The notes below the pieces were generated by a model that saw only the letters and a list, made by a program, of their open reading frames with translations, was not told the DNA's origin and made no database searches. Below, piece after piece: positions 1-7,114 of a stretch of 13,607 nucleotides of DNA. Numbering within the stretch: position 1 is the stretch's first letter; the number at the start of each line of letters is the position of its first letter. The position numbers and the translations under genes were made by a program. Origin of the DNA: a bacterium Ga0077546 (GTDB taxonomy: Bacteria; Cyanobacteriota; Vampirovibrionia; Obscuribacterales; Obscuribacteraceae); contig LNEX01000214.1 in assembly GCA_001464165.1 (NCBI GenBank), forward strand, positions 1 through 13,607. The letters run 5' to 3'.

Positions 1-10
1 CTTCCGATCT
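1..10. other. Residual Illumina adapter sequence at the window start
   Basis: The ten bases CTTCCGATCT are identical to the 3' end of the standard Illumina TruSeq adapters (which end GCTCTTCCGATCT), and they begin exactly at base 1. A chance match at that precise place is about one in a million. They are best read as untrimmed adapter at a contig end, so genomic sequence probably starts near base 11. The first three to four codons of the leading open frame are therefore not trustworthy. Confidence 0.8.
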
Positions 11-948
11 CACCTTTTTCTCAGGCATCAACTGATTTTAAAGTCTGCACTGAAGTTACCAATGTACTGAATAAAGCCCTAGCTAAAGAACCGGAGCAAA
101 GGCAACAAGACATTCTAGAATTCGGCAAAGAGCTTCATGAAGCTCTAGCTCGCGATGGAATTAAACTCAAGTCATATAAACATCGCATGGAAATTGCCGA
201 CTTTAAAGACATGGAAAGCGAAGCCGAAGCTCTAATGACCGGTTCCTATCCGACTTTAGGCCTGGCTGCAGAAGGGCACCTAAATGCCATTAACAATCAA
301 ACCGCCATGGAAATTGCCACCAATACTCAAGTAGATTCTAACTATAGCAAAGGCACCAAGAATACAAAAAGTTCGATGCAGACTGGTGCTCACGAAGTAG
401 TCGACTTTTCTAATAACAATAACTCTAACAACAACAATAGTAACAACAACAATAACAACAACGGCAATCACGACAACAACAAAGGTGAAGAACAAGAGTC
501 TAATGCGCAGCGCAACTGGATCTCTCGTGTAATGAGTGCCGTATTCGGACCTCGTCCGCCATCACCCGTTGAACCTGAAGAAGAAGAGCTCGAATCAAAT
601 TTACCGTATGCCAATTGTCCATACTGCCAAGCACCAGTAAGAGCAATGATTCGCTTTTGTATCTCTTGCCAGCGCCAACTGCCTTCGGCTGCAGAGTATG
701 CCCGCATGCGAGTGAGCGCCGGAAGCAAGCTTGTACCGGCGAAATCACAGTTCAATACCGGCAGACATGCTAAACCCGGCTTCAGCAACCGGGCAAAAGA
801 GTCAATGAATCGCCAGGCCTATCCTGGTATCACTAAGTTTCTCATGATTGGCCTAGTTGGTGCTTGCATTTATGCTGGCTCTGTCGCCCTCAAGAATCCT
901 GAATTCGTCAAAACGATGAAGCGAACAGTAGCGGCATTTCAAAAATAG
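1..948 (+). CDS. C-terminal part of a probable Ser/Thr protein kinase with zinc ribbon and C-terminal membrane anchor (5' partial)
   Basis: The frame is open from base 1 to the stop at 946-948, so the gene enters from outside the window; the ATG at 187 is internal. The sequence KALAKEPEQR (bases 73-102), followed by a helix rich in Glu and Leu, matches the end of Hanks-type bacterial kinases, where KALxKxPxxR carries the subdomain XI arginine. The ATP-binding and catalytic loops lie upstream and cannot be seen. After the kinase tail come a hydrophilic linker, an Asn-rich tract (412-480), a Pro/Glu stretch and a zinc ribbon with CPYC and CISC pairs (616-669). A hydrophobic span (about 829-897) with a short basic tail follows. 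The inferred role is a membrane-tethered cytoplasmic kinase with a zinc-ribbon module. The kinase call rests on one conserved segment and is moderately sure. The next gene starts 13 bp downstream, suggesting co-transcription. Confidence 0.65.
   Translation, partial: LPISPFSQASTDFKVCTEVTNVLNKALAKEPEQRQQDILEFGKELHEALARDGIKLKSYKHRMEIADFKDMESEAEALMTGSYPTLGLAAEGHLNAINNQTAMEIATNTQVDSNYSKGTKNTKSSMQTGAHEVVDFSNNNNSNNNNSNNNNNNNGNHDNNKGEEQESNAQRNWISRVMSAVFGPRPPSPVEPEEEELESNLPYANCPYCQAPVRAMIRFCISCQRQLPSAAEYARMRVSAGSKLVPAKSQFNTGRHAKPGFSNRAKESMNRQAYPGITKFLMIGLVGACIYAGSVALKNPEFVKTMKRTVAAFQK
412..480 (+). repeat. Asn-codon (AAC/AAT) low-complexity tract
   Basis: About 23 codons are almost all AAC or AAT, interrupted by Ser, Gly, His and Asp. 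They encode an Asn-rich flexible linker inside the kinase-like protein, between the kinase tail and the zinc ribbon. The mix of AAC and AAT and the interruptions suggest an aged microsatellite under coding constraint rather than a pure assembly artefact. Such a tract can change length by slippage in three-base steps. Confidence 0.85.
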
Positions 949-961
949 TTTGATCTAATCT

Positions 962-3439
962 ATGGCCAGCAAAAGCAAAGCAAAACTAAAGCAGCTGAAT
1001 AGAAAAGATAGAGAAGAAACCGCTAGTGCTATCTATTTTACCGCACGAAAAATAGCAGACAAAGAGCTAAAAGCAAAGAACTTCAGCCAGTCATGCAGAG
1101 AATATTTAAAAGGTGCACGGCTACTAGAGAAAAACTTTTCTGATAGCGGCATTCTCCTCTGCTCCCTATACGCTGGGGCTGGCAATGCCGCTCGCTGGCA
1201 AGGCAAATACGCTCTCGCCTTTCGCTACTTCGACAGGGCAATAACCTATTTGAAATCTAACCAAGATTTCTTCATAGAACTATTGCAATATATTGTCGAT
1301 GGATTGTCTGACATGTCGACTTGGGTAAGAAGCGAAGCACAAAGAAACACTGTAAAAAAGTGTGCCCGCAAATTGCTGCGCAAGTTTGCAAGCACACTGA
1401 AGAGACCCGCTCCACAATCCAAAGCAACGAGCTATGTGATGAGCGGCAGACGCATTCAAGATCGATTTTCCACTCTAGAAGTCCAATCTGAATCAACAAA
1501 GAGCTGGCTAACTAGACAGGCATTGTTCACACGTATCAAGCTTCTCTCAATAGTTGCATGCTACAGAAAGCCCAAAGAATTCTATAAAGCAGCCTTCGCT
1601 CAAATGCACAGAGTTCCATTTAGACGCGGTGCTTTCTACTTCTTCAGCAGCAACGACAAGGGCGGATTCATGACCATAAGAATGGCGGTGGCCAACAACT
1701 CCAAAACAAGCCTGACCGATAAGCGGCCAAAGATTGTATTCGCAGCAAAAAAGGTGGGCGACAACAACTCTTGGCTGAGCGGGTTTAGAGTAAACAGAAG
1801 CGGCGATCTACTGGCCTATGGTCTATCCAAAAATGGTTCTGATTTTGAGACATGGAGAGTACGCGATCTTAAAACTGGTAAAGATCTTCCAGACCGAATT
1901 ACAGAAGTTCCGGCTGGCTCAATCAGGTTTCACCCTAGCAAACGCGGCTTGTACTACCGCCGATCTAGCAGCGCAAAGAGTGATACACAAGAGACGACCT
2001 ACACCAGAGGTGCGCCAATTTATTTTCACCGACTGGGAGACGCACCGGCCAAAGACAAAATCATTCACCTCCCCAATAAAGCTGACTGGGTAGATCTCTA
2101 CCCCCTAAATGAAAGTAAGCACGTCCTAATTTCAGAATGGCCCAAAGGAAAACTCCAAAACTGCTTTTCAATCAAGTCTTTGACCACCGGCAATATCTGC
2201 CCGCTCTTCCCGCGTAAGAGCGGCTACTACTCTTTGCTGGGCGAAGCTAATGGCAAACTCTATATAAAGACAGATAACGGCGCCCCAAAAGGAAGAGTTT
2301 TAGCCCTAATCTTCGACTATCACCAACTGCGAGTAAAGAGCATTGAAGCAGCGATCAAAGAGAGCCAATTTACTTTGCAAGACGTGCGCCTTCTGCAAGA
2401 CCGTCTAATTGCTTCGACTCTTGATCTAGAGGGAAGAACAAGACTATTACAATTTGACCTCAATGGTAATGAGCTTGATGAAATAGAATTGCCTTTTGAA
2501 GGTACATTGAGTTCGCTCTCAACAAACTTCAAAGACACAAACATCTTCTTCAGTCTAGAAAATTTTGCCACTGCCAAAACAATCTATCGCCATGATTTGA
2601 CTAGTGGTGCTACAACTTTAATGTATGAGCCCAGCTATTCTATGGCCAAACGAGTAGTACAAAAAATGGTGCAAGTGAAAAGCAAAGACGGAGTTATGGT
2701 GCCAATGAATATTGCCTATCTCAAAGGCACCAAATTTAACGGCAATAACGGCACGATTTTGTCAGTCTATGGTGGCTTCAGTATTGCCAATCTTGCTCAT
2801 TTCTCATATCAGACAGCAACCTGGCTGGCCATGGGTGGCATCTGGGCTCAACCCTATTTAAGAGGAGGAGACGAACTCGGTGCCCTTTGGCACTCAGCTG
2901 CTACGAAAGAAAATAAACAACGCACCTATGATGACACTATATCGAGTGCCGAGTGGCTAATTGCTAACAAGGTGGCAAGAGCAAAGAAAATTGCAATTTA
3001 CGGCGCTAGCAATGGCGGCCTAACAGTAGGAGCAACAATTACCCAGAGGCCTGATTTGTTTGGGGCGGCAATCTCTGACAACGGCCTCTTTGACATGCTC
3101 AAGTTTGCCAATCACGGCCTTGGTTGGGCCTGGCAGAGTGAATACGGATCGCCAGAAAACAATAGAGAATTTGAAGCTCTTAGGGCCTACTCTCCCTACC
3201 ATCAAATAGCCAAACTGAAGGTAAAGGCTAGCGACTTCCCCCACCTCTTAATAAATGCCTCCGCTGGCGACAACAGAGTGGTTCCCTGGCATTCTTACAA
3301 GTTTGCTGCAGCTTGCCAACAGAAACGGTTAAACGTTCTACTCAACATAAAGTGGGATGATGGTCATGGCTGGGGAAGGCCAGACTGGTCAGTGCGCGAC
3401 AACTTAGCCTACTTGCAATGGGCCTTAAAAATGGACTAA
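962..3439 (+). CDS. Prolyl oligopeptidase family (S9A) serine peptidase with long helical, TPR-like N-terminus
   Basis: Enzymes of this family cut short proline-containing peptides; a beta-propeller gates access to an alpha/beta-hydrolase active site. The C-terminal domain (about residues 560-825) carries the complete triad. The nucleophile is Ser683 in YGASNGG (S9A pattern GxSxGG). Asp770 sits in AGDNRVVPWHS, the family's DxRVxPxHS motif, and His802 in DDGHGWG. Residues about 225-560 look like the propeller, beginning near PFRRGAFYFFSSNDKGG, the typical S9A opening. The first 220 or so residues are Lys/Arg-rich and helical; residues about 20-115 read like two or three TPR-type helical hairpins. 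Total length is 825 residues against roughly 700 for classical members. No signal peptide is visible, so it is probably cytoplasmic. No clear Shine-Dalgarno lies in the 13-bp gap before ATG 962, consistent with coupling to the kinase-like gene. Actual peptidase substrate is unknown. Confidence 0.88.
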   Translation: MASKSKAKLKQLNRKDREETASAIYFTARKIADKELKAKNFSQSCREYLKGARLLEKNFSDSGILLCSLYAGAGNAARWQGKYALAFRYFDRAITYLKSNQDFFIELLQYIVDGLSDMSTWVRSEAQRNTVKKCARKLLRKFASTLKRPAPQSKATSYVMSGRRIQDRFSTLEVQSESTKSWLTRQALFTRIKLLSIVACYRKPKEFYKAAFAQMHRVPFRRGAFYFFSSNDKGGFMTIRMAVANNSKTSLTDKRPKIVFAAKKVGDNNSWLSGFRVNRSGDLLAYGLSKNGSDFETWRVRDLKTGKDLPDRITEVPAGSIRFHPSKRGLYYRRSSSAKSDTQETTYTRGAPIYFHRLGDAPAKDKIIHLPNKADWVDLYPLNESKHVLISEWPKGKLQNCFSIKSLTTGNICPLFPRKSGYYSLLGEANGKLYIKTDNGAPKGRVLALIFDYHQLRVKSIEAAIKESQFTLQDVRLLQDRLIASTLDLEGRTRLLQFDLNGNELDEIELPFEGTLSSLSTNFKDTNIFFSLENFATAKTIYRHDLTSGATTLMYEPSYSMAKRVVQKMVQVKSKDGVMVPMNIAYLKGTKFNGNNGTILSVYGGFSIANLAHFSYQTATWLAMGGIWAQPYLRGGDELGALWHSAATKENKQRTYDDTISSAEWLIANKVARAKKIAIYGASNGGLTVGATITQRPDLFGAAISDNGLFDMLKFANHGLGWAWQSEYGSPENNREFEALRAYSPYHQIAKLKVKASDFPHLLINASAGDNRVVPWHSYKFAAACQQKRLNVLLNIKWDDGHGWGRPDWSVRDNLAYLQWALKMD

Positions 3440-3644
3440 ATATGCCTGATCACTAGGCAGCCATTAGACTACAAGGAAAACCACTTGAAATCCTAAACTA
3501 ATTTGTACTTTTCAACTTACATAAGGCATTTGACCATGTAACATAGCTGCAGTGGACAGTAGTTGTAATAGCAATAGCGACAATAGGCATCCTTTATTCC
3601 TTCTCTTTCTGTATTTCTTCCCTTTCTGAACTAGGTGGGATTCA
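3440..3644 (+). promoter_or_regulatory. Intergenic leader region upstream of the eight-gene operon
   Basis: This 205-bp gap is the longest non-coding stretch in the window and separates the peptidase gene from the SPFH operon. A weak promoter candidate has CTTACA (3516-3521), a 17-bp spacer and TAACAT (3539-3544), each matching the sigma-70 consensus at four of six positions. That would give an untranslated leader of roughly 90 nt. The stretch 3591-3628 is strongly pyrimidine-rich. The ribosome-binding site AGGTGGGA (3633-3640) lies just before ATG 3645 and is convincing. A 5-bp inverted repeat (TGCCT 3443-3447, AGGCA 3455-3459) lacks a T-run and is not called a terminator. The region assignment is safe; the exact promoter is not. 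Confidence 0.35.
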
Positions 3645-4637
3645 ATGTTAGACATTTTCAAAAAGCAGTTTATCGAAGTTATTGAATGGACAGAAGAAAG
3701 TGACGGCGTTCTCGCCTATCGCTTTCCTACTCTCGACAAAGAAATTCAAACTGGCGCACAGCTGACAGTACGCGATTCGCAAATGGCACTATTTGTCAAC
3801 GAAGGCAACGTGGCCGACCACTTTGGTCCCGGTCGCTACACCCTCAACACCCAGAATTTGCCAATACTCACCACTCTGATGAACTGGGATAAGGCCTTTA
3901 AATCGCCTTTCAAGTCAGAAGTCTACTTCTTCTCTACCCGAGAACAAATCGATCAGCGATGGGGCACACAGACACCAATAGCTATTCGCGATAAAGAGTT
4001 TGGTGTAATCCGCCTGCGTGCGTTTGGTACATTCTCTTATCAAATAGAAGAGCCAAATACCTTCCATCAAAAAATCAGCGGTACGCGTCAAGTCTATACA
4101 ACTAGCGAACTAGACGGCCAGTTGCGTTCAATGATATTGACCCAAATAGCTACTAAATTGGGGCAAGCTGACACTGCCTTTCTCGATATGGCCGCCAATC
4201 AACAAAAGTTTTCAGAGCAGCTAAAATCAGAACTTGACCTGCCTTTCTTGCAATACGGCCTCAAGCTCAACACCTTCTTAGTGCAGAGCGTCACCTTGCC
4301 AGAAGAATTACAAGAGTACCTCGACAAGCAATCACAGATGAACCTTGTAGGCGACTTGAAAAAATACGCCAATTTCCAAGCTGCTGATAGTATTGCAGCG
4401 GCAGCCAATAACCCTGGCGGTTTAGCTGGTGCCGGCGTAGGCCTAGGAATGGGTGCCGTAATCGGCCAGACCATGGGTCAAGCTCTTGGTGGTCTAGGAC
4501 AAGGCATGGGTGCTAACACAAGTAGTGAAGATGTTTACGCCAAGCTAGAAAAACTGCATGGTCTTGTCAGCAAAGGCATATTAACCCAAGAAGAATTTGA
4601 TGCTAAGAAGGCAGAGCTACTCAAGAGTATTTCCTAA
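3645..4637 (+). CDS. YdjI-like SPFH (Band 7) protein with C-terminal SHOCT domain
   Basis: This resembles the 'virion core protein' or YdjI type of SPFH protein, which forms oligomeric scaffolds at membranes. The start MLDIFKKQFIEVIEW, then SQMALFVNEG and FGPGRYTL, is characteristic of that group. The SPFH-like region covers about residues 20-230. A Gly/Ala-rich flexible segment (about 249-292) with no strong transmembrane helix leads to a SHOCT module (about 293-330), recognised by the pattern LxKLxxLxxxGxLTxEEFxxKKxxLL. SHOCT modules often tether or oligomerise proteins. AGGTGGGA supports this ATG. The next gene begins at the base after the stop, so the two are translationally coupled. In B. 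subtilis, ydjI sits with the PspA-like ydjF; no pspA is visible here. The role as organiser of the operon's membrane proteins is inferred. Confidence 0.88.
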   Translation: MLDIFKKQFIEVIEWTEESDGVLAYRFPTLDKEIQTGAQLTVRDSQMALFVNEGNVADHFGPGRYTLNTQNLPILTTLMNWDKAFKSPFKSEVYFFSTREQIDQRWGTQTPIAIRDKEFGVIRLRAFGTFSYQIEEPNTFHQKISGTRQVYTTSELDGQLRSMILTQIATKLGQADTAFLDMAANQQKFSEQLKSELDLPFLQYGLKLNTFLVQSVTLPEELQEYLDKQSQMNLVGDLKKYANFQAADSIAAAANNPGGLAGAGVGLGMGAVIGQTMGQALGGLGQGMGANTSSEDVYAKLEKLHGLVSKGILTQEEFDAKKAELLKSIS

Positions 4638-5264
4638 ATGCTTACACTGAGTTGTCCTTCCTGTGGGGCAAACGTAAACTTTCAGTCAAAAGTATCAGTT
4701 TTTGCCGTCTGTTCGTTCTGCAAGGCCAGTCTTGTTCGTCAAGGAATGGATCTCGACAAGATTGGCCAAGTGGCTGAACTTTTAGATGATCTCACTCCCA
4801 TTCAGATTGGCACCACAGGCATGTATAAAGGGCAAAAGTTTGAAGTAGTCGGGCGCATGAAAGTGGGCTACGACGAAGGCTTTTGGAATGAATGGTTTAC
4901 CTATTTTGCCGACGAAAAAACTGGTTGGCTGGCGGAAGCACAAGGTTTCTATGCCGTGTGCTTTCCCTGCTTCGACATGGTGCCACCAGTAGGAAACCTC
5001 CATCCCGGAAAAGCAGTCGATTTTGGCAAGTTTGGCATTTACGAAATAGAAGACATTCGCCAAGTGAAATGTTTATTCAGCGAAGGCGAATTGCCTTTTA
5101 ATGCACTGCAGGGCCGCAAATCAGAAAGCATTGACTTAACCGGTTTTGAAGATGAAATGGCAACCATCGAACGTGCCGAGAAAGAAAATAGAGTGTTCCT
5201 TGGTACATACGTAGACTTTGACGATCTTCAATTCAAAAATTTGAGGCGTATAGATGGCTGGTAA
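4638..5264 (+). CDS. Soluble zinc-ribbon DUF4178 protein
   Basis: The 208-residue product opens with a zinc ribbon using Cys6, Cys9, Cys25 and Cys28 (CPSC and CSFC pairs). A DUF4178 domain follows from about residue 57 to 170. Its hallmarks are the start IGTTGMYKGQKFEVVGR, the aromatic stretch FWNEWFTYF, and GWLAEAQG. No hydrophobic segment is long enough to span a membrane, so it is predicted to be cytoplasmic. The function of DUF4178 is not established; the fold is predicted to be beta-rich and recurs next to SPFH, DUF350 and polyamine-type genes. The ATG directly abuts the stop of the SPFH gene, and its own last 11 bases overlap the start of the next, paralogous gene. Partnership with the SPFH scaffold is inferred from gene order. 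Confidence 0.85.
   Translation: MLTLSCPSCGANVNFQSKVSVFAVCSFCKASLVRQGMDLDKIGQVAELLDDLTPIQIGTTGMYKGQKFEVVGRMKVGYDEGFWNEWFTYFADEKTGWLAEAQGFYAVCFPCFDMVPPVGNLHPGKAVDFGKFGIYEIEDIRQVKCLFSEGELPFNALQGRKSESIDLTGFEDEMATIERAEKENRVFLGTYVDFDDLQFKNLRRIDGW
5243..5246 (+). promoter_or_regulatory. Ribosome-binding site deciding the overlapping start at 5254
   Basis: GAGG lies inside the end of the upstream DUF4178 gene, seven bases before ATG 5254. It supports the overlapping start of the second DUF4178 gene rather than a later methionine such as the one just before the zinc ribbon. Confidence 0.6.
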
Positions 5265-6681
5265 CGAAGGGGCTGGTAACGAAGGGGCCGGTAACAAAGA
5301 CTCGGGGAAAGGAGAAGCCACACAGGCTGAAACTACCGATTCAAATGTGCCCACAAAAGAGCCCGCAACGCCAAAACCAACGGCCAAGATGTTTGCCTGT
5401 ACAGCTTGCGGCGCCTCGGTGACGATAAAATATCCTGGTGCCACCATGGCGGTGGTCTGCAGCAGCTGCAATTCGACTATTGACGTCACCAGCGAAAACT
5501 ATCGAATACTTTCTACCTATGTTGGTAGAACCTCTCTTTTCAAACCATGTATCCCGCTTGGGGCAAGGGGCAAGCTCAAAGGTAAAACTTGGGAAGTAAT
5601 TGGCTTTCTTGTGCGCGAAGACACTGCCAGCCATTACTTTTGGTCGGAATATTTATTGTTTAATCCCTACTACGGCTACCGCTGGCTGGTAGAAGACAAA
5701 GGCCACTGGAACTTTGTGCGCACGATAAAGCGCAAACCCGAGGCCAAAAACATCAATCAGTACCCAGCAAAAGGCCAACTGGCCAAGCTAAACGGCAAAA
5801 ACTATCAAATCTTCAACTACGGCACAGCTGCAGTTAAGTACGTACTGGGAGAATTTTATTGGCGAGTAAAGGTGGGCTCGACTAACCTCACTGCTGATTT
5901 TATCGACCCACCGCAGATGCTTTCGGCTGAGAAAGATGGTAAGGAAATTGTCTGGAGCTTGGCTGAATATTTAGATGCCAAAGAGATACACAAAGCTTTC
6001 AAAGTCACAGACAAATTTCCCTATCAAAGCGGAGTGCCGGCAACAAAGCCACCAACAGAGCTTAAAGCATGCACTCAAATTGGCACACTTTTAGCCATAT
6101 TTGTCATTTTCATAACCTGCGCCCAATTTTACTTTACGAGCATAGCCTCACAACAAACAGTTCTCCATTACGACGGCACATTTATTACCAATAGCAAGAA
6201 AGCCGACATTACTACGCCAGTTTTCTCTATGGGCGATAAAACAACCAACGCCGTTATTACTCTCAGTGCTCCGGTCAGCAACAGTTGGTTCTATGTTTCA
6301 GGAGAACTAGTAAACGACACTGATGGCACAACTTACCCCTTTGAAAAGTCAGTAGAATATTATTCTGGAACAGATAGTGACGGCTTCTGGTCAGAAGGAA
6401 GCAATACAGCTCAACTAGGCATCTCGTCCATTCCAGCGGGAAAGTATTACATCAATATTGATACCGAAAGTGGTGACTTCACACAAACTCGGCAGCAACA
6501 ATTTTCAGTTACTGTCGGTCGCGATTATCCAATGTACGACAACTATTGGTTGACTTTGTTCGGACTATGCCTTATACCACTTTATTCCTTCTTCGCCATG
6601 CATAGCGTAGAAGCAGCCCGTTGGTCAAATAGTGACTTCAGCCCCTACCCAGACCCAGAGAGCTATTCAGACAGCGATTAG
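5254..6681 (+). CDS. Membrane-anchored zinc-ribbon DUF4178 protein with extracytoplasmic beta-rich domain
   Basis: This paralogue of the preceding gene adds a membrane part. Residues 1-45 are a polar Gly/Asn/Glu/Thr/Pro extension that begins with a tandem repeat. A zinc ribbon uses Cys49, Cys52, Cys69 and Cys72. DUF4178 spans about residues 100-245 (motifs GKLKGKTWEVIGF and YYGYRWLVEDKG). A first membrane span (about 275-297) precedes a beta-rich domain of about 130 residues. A second span (about 431-452) ends in ARWSNSDFSPY and an acidic tail. The zinc ribbon and DUF4178 should face the cytoplasm and the 298-430 region the outside, so the protein could carry information across the membrane. 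That topology is inferred from the hydrophobic pattern. It overlaps the upstream gene by 11 bp and has its own GAGG ribosome-binding site. Molecular function is unknown. Confidence 0.85.
   Translation: MAGNEGAGNEGAGNKDSGKGEATQAETTDSNVPTKEPATPKPTAKMFACTACGASVTIKYPGATMAVVCSSCNSTIDVTSENYRILSTYVGRTSLFKPCIPLGARGKLKGKTWEVIGFLVREDTASHYFWSEYLLFNPYYGYRWLVEDKGHWNFVRTIKRKPEAKNINQYPAKGQLAKLNGKNYQIFNYGTAAVKYVLGEFYWRVKVGSTNLTADFIDPPQMLSAEKDGKEIVWSLAEYLDAKEIHKAFKVTDKFPYQSGVPATKPPTELKACTQIGTLLAIFVIFITCAQFYFTSIASQQTVLHYDGTFITNSKKADITTPVFSMGDKTTNAVITLSAPVSNSWFYVSGELVNDTDGTTYPFEKSVEYYSGTDSDGFWSEGSNTAQLGISSIPAGKYYINIDTESGDFTQTRQQQFSVTVGRDYPMYDNYWLTLFGLCLIPLYSFFAMHSVEAARWSNSDFSPYPDPESYSDSD
5256..5300 (+). repeat. 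Three tandem 15-bp repeats spanning the DUF4178 gene overlap
   Basis: The unit GGCTGGTAACGAAGG occurs twice exactly (5256-5270, 5271-5285), then once with changes (5286-5300, GGCCGGTAACAAAGA). In the downstream gene it encodes a repeated AGNEG-type pentapeptide at the N-terminus. The first copy also contains the upstream gene's last codons and its TAA stop (5262-5264). The array most likely grew by duplication of the gene junction, in frame for the downstream protein. Confidence 0.9.
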
Positions 6682-6717
6682 TGCGGCAGTCAATGATCAT
6701 AAAAGAGGACTTAAGAA

Positions 6718-6858
6718 ATGACGCGGTTCTATTTAGTTACAGGCATTCTTCTTTGCGCACTATTTGTTTATGCTGGCATGAGGAGTTGGAAAATTATCGA
6801 TCCGTGGGCCATTAGTGGTGCGAGACCCACAGGCCCTGGTAGTCATTATCACAAGTAA
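6718..6858 (+). CDS. 46-residue single-span membrane protein
   Basis: An ATG at 6718 opens a 46-codon frame ending with TAA at 6856-6858. It is preceded by AGAGGA (about 6703-6708) at a usable distance. The product begins MTRFYLVTG, continues as one hydrophobic helix (about residues 4-20), and ends in a Gly/Pro/His tail finishing GPGSHYHK. It lies between the membrane DUF4178 gene (36-bp gap) and the DUF350 gene (32-bp gap) on the same strand. Position, ribosome-binding site and membrane-peptide composition all argue that it is a real gene, although it is very short. No function is recognised; a subunit or regulator of the neighbouring membrane proteins is a guess. The His-containing tail could bind metal, but that is speculative. 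Confidence 0.65.
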   Translation: MTRFYLVTGILLCALFVYAGMRSWKIIDPWAISGARPTGPGSHYHK

Positions 6859-6879
6859 AATAGTCAAAAGCAAAAAATT

Positions 6880-6886
6880 AGGAGAG
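6880..6886 (+). promoter_or_regulatory. Ribosome-binding site supporting the GTG start of the DUF350 gene
   Basis: AGGAGAG stands four bases before GTG 6891. No ATG lies close by in frame, so this site fixes the unusual start codon and the 72-residue length. Confidence 0.7.
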
Positions 6887-6890
6887 TAAA

Positions 6891-7109
6891 GTGGAACAAG
6901 TTCTAACAGTCAAATATGTACTAGCAGCAGTGGTGTATTCAACGCTCGGTATCGGCATTCTCTGTTTGTCAACAAAAGTATTTGACATGCTCACCCCTGG
7001 AGACATGTGGAAGGACATTGTCGTCGAAAAGAACCTGCCTCTAGCAATCACTCTAGCGGCAATGATGATAGCGGTGGGCAATATAATCGCCGCTGCGATT
7101 CACGGGTAG
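6891..7109 (+). CDS. DUF350 small membrane protein
   Basis: The 72-residue product has two membrane helices (about residues 8-28 and 47-70) joined by a short charged loop. It fits DUF350 (the YjfL/UPF0719 type): the segment EKNLPLAITLAAMMIAVGN matches the family's conserved helix, where an Asn/Glu-containing start runs into a Gly/Ala-rich membrane segment. Many DUF350 proteins are tandem duplications of about 130 residues; this one is a single unit and probably oligomerises. The start is GTG with a good AGGAGAG upstream. It ends five bases before the TTG start of the SpeE-like gene, so the two are likely translationally coupled. The family's biochemical role is unknown. In E. coli its relative yjfL sits between a PspA-like gene and a glutathionylspermidine-synthase-like gene, which supports a link to envelope and polyamine chemistry. 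Confidence 0.85.
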   Translation: MEQVLTVKYVLAAVVYSTLGIGILCLSTKVFDMLTPGDMWKDIVVEKNLPLAITLAAMMIAVGNIIAAAIHG

Positions 7110-7114
7110 TCAAC

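Noticed and set aside
187..189. ATG at 187 as the start of the first gene
   Set aside because: The frame is open upstream to the window edge and encodes a recognisable kinase-tail segment, so the gene is 5' truncated.
412..480. Asn tract as assembly error or mobile-element footprint
   Set aside because: The frame is kept, AAC and AAT alternate irregularly, and Ser, Gly, His and Asp interrupt it. This looks like a genuine linker.
3443..3459. Inverted repeat TGCCT/AGGCA after the peptidase gene as a terminator
   Set aside because: The stem is only five base pairs with a seven-base loop and no T-run follows, so it is within chance.
5136..5489. 117-codon minus-strand frame across the two DUF4178 genes
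   Set aside because: It lies opposite two well-supported coding regions. Its Ala/Pro/Ser repeat is just the reverse reading of the 15-bp tandem array.
7007..7114. ATG at 7007 as the start of the SpeE-like gene
   Set aside because: It would overlap DUF350 by more than 100 bp and add a polar, unfamily-like 36 residues before the first membrane helix. TTG 7115 right after the DUF350 stop fits better.
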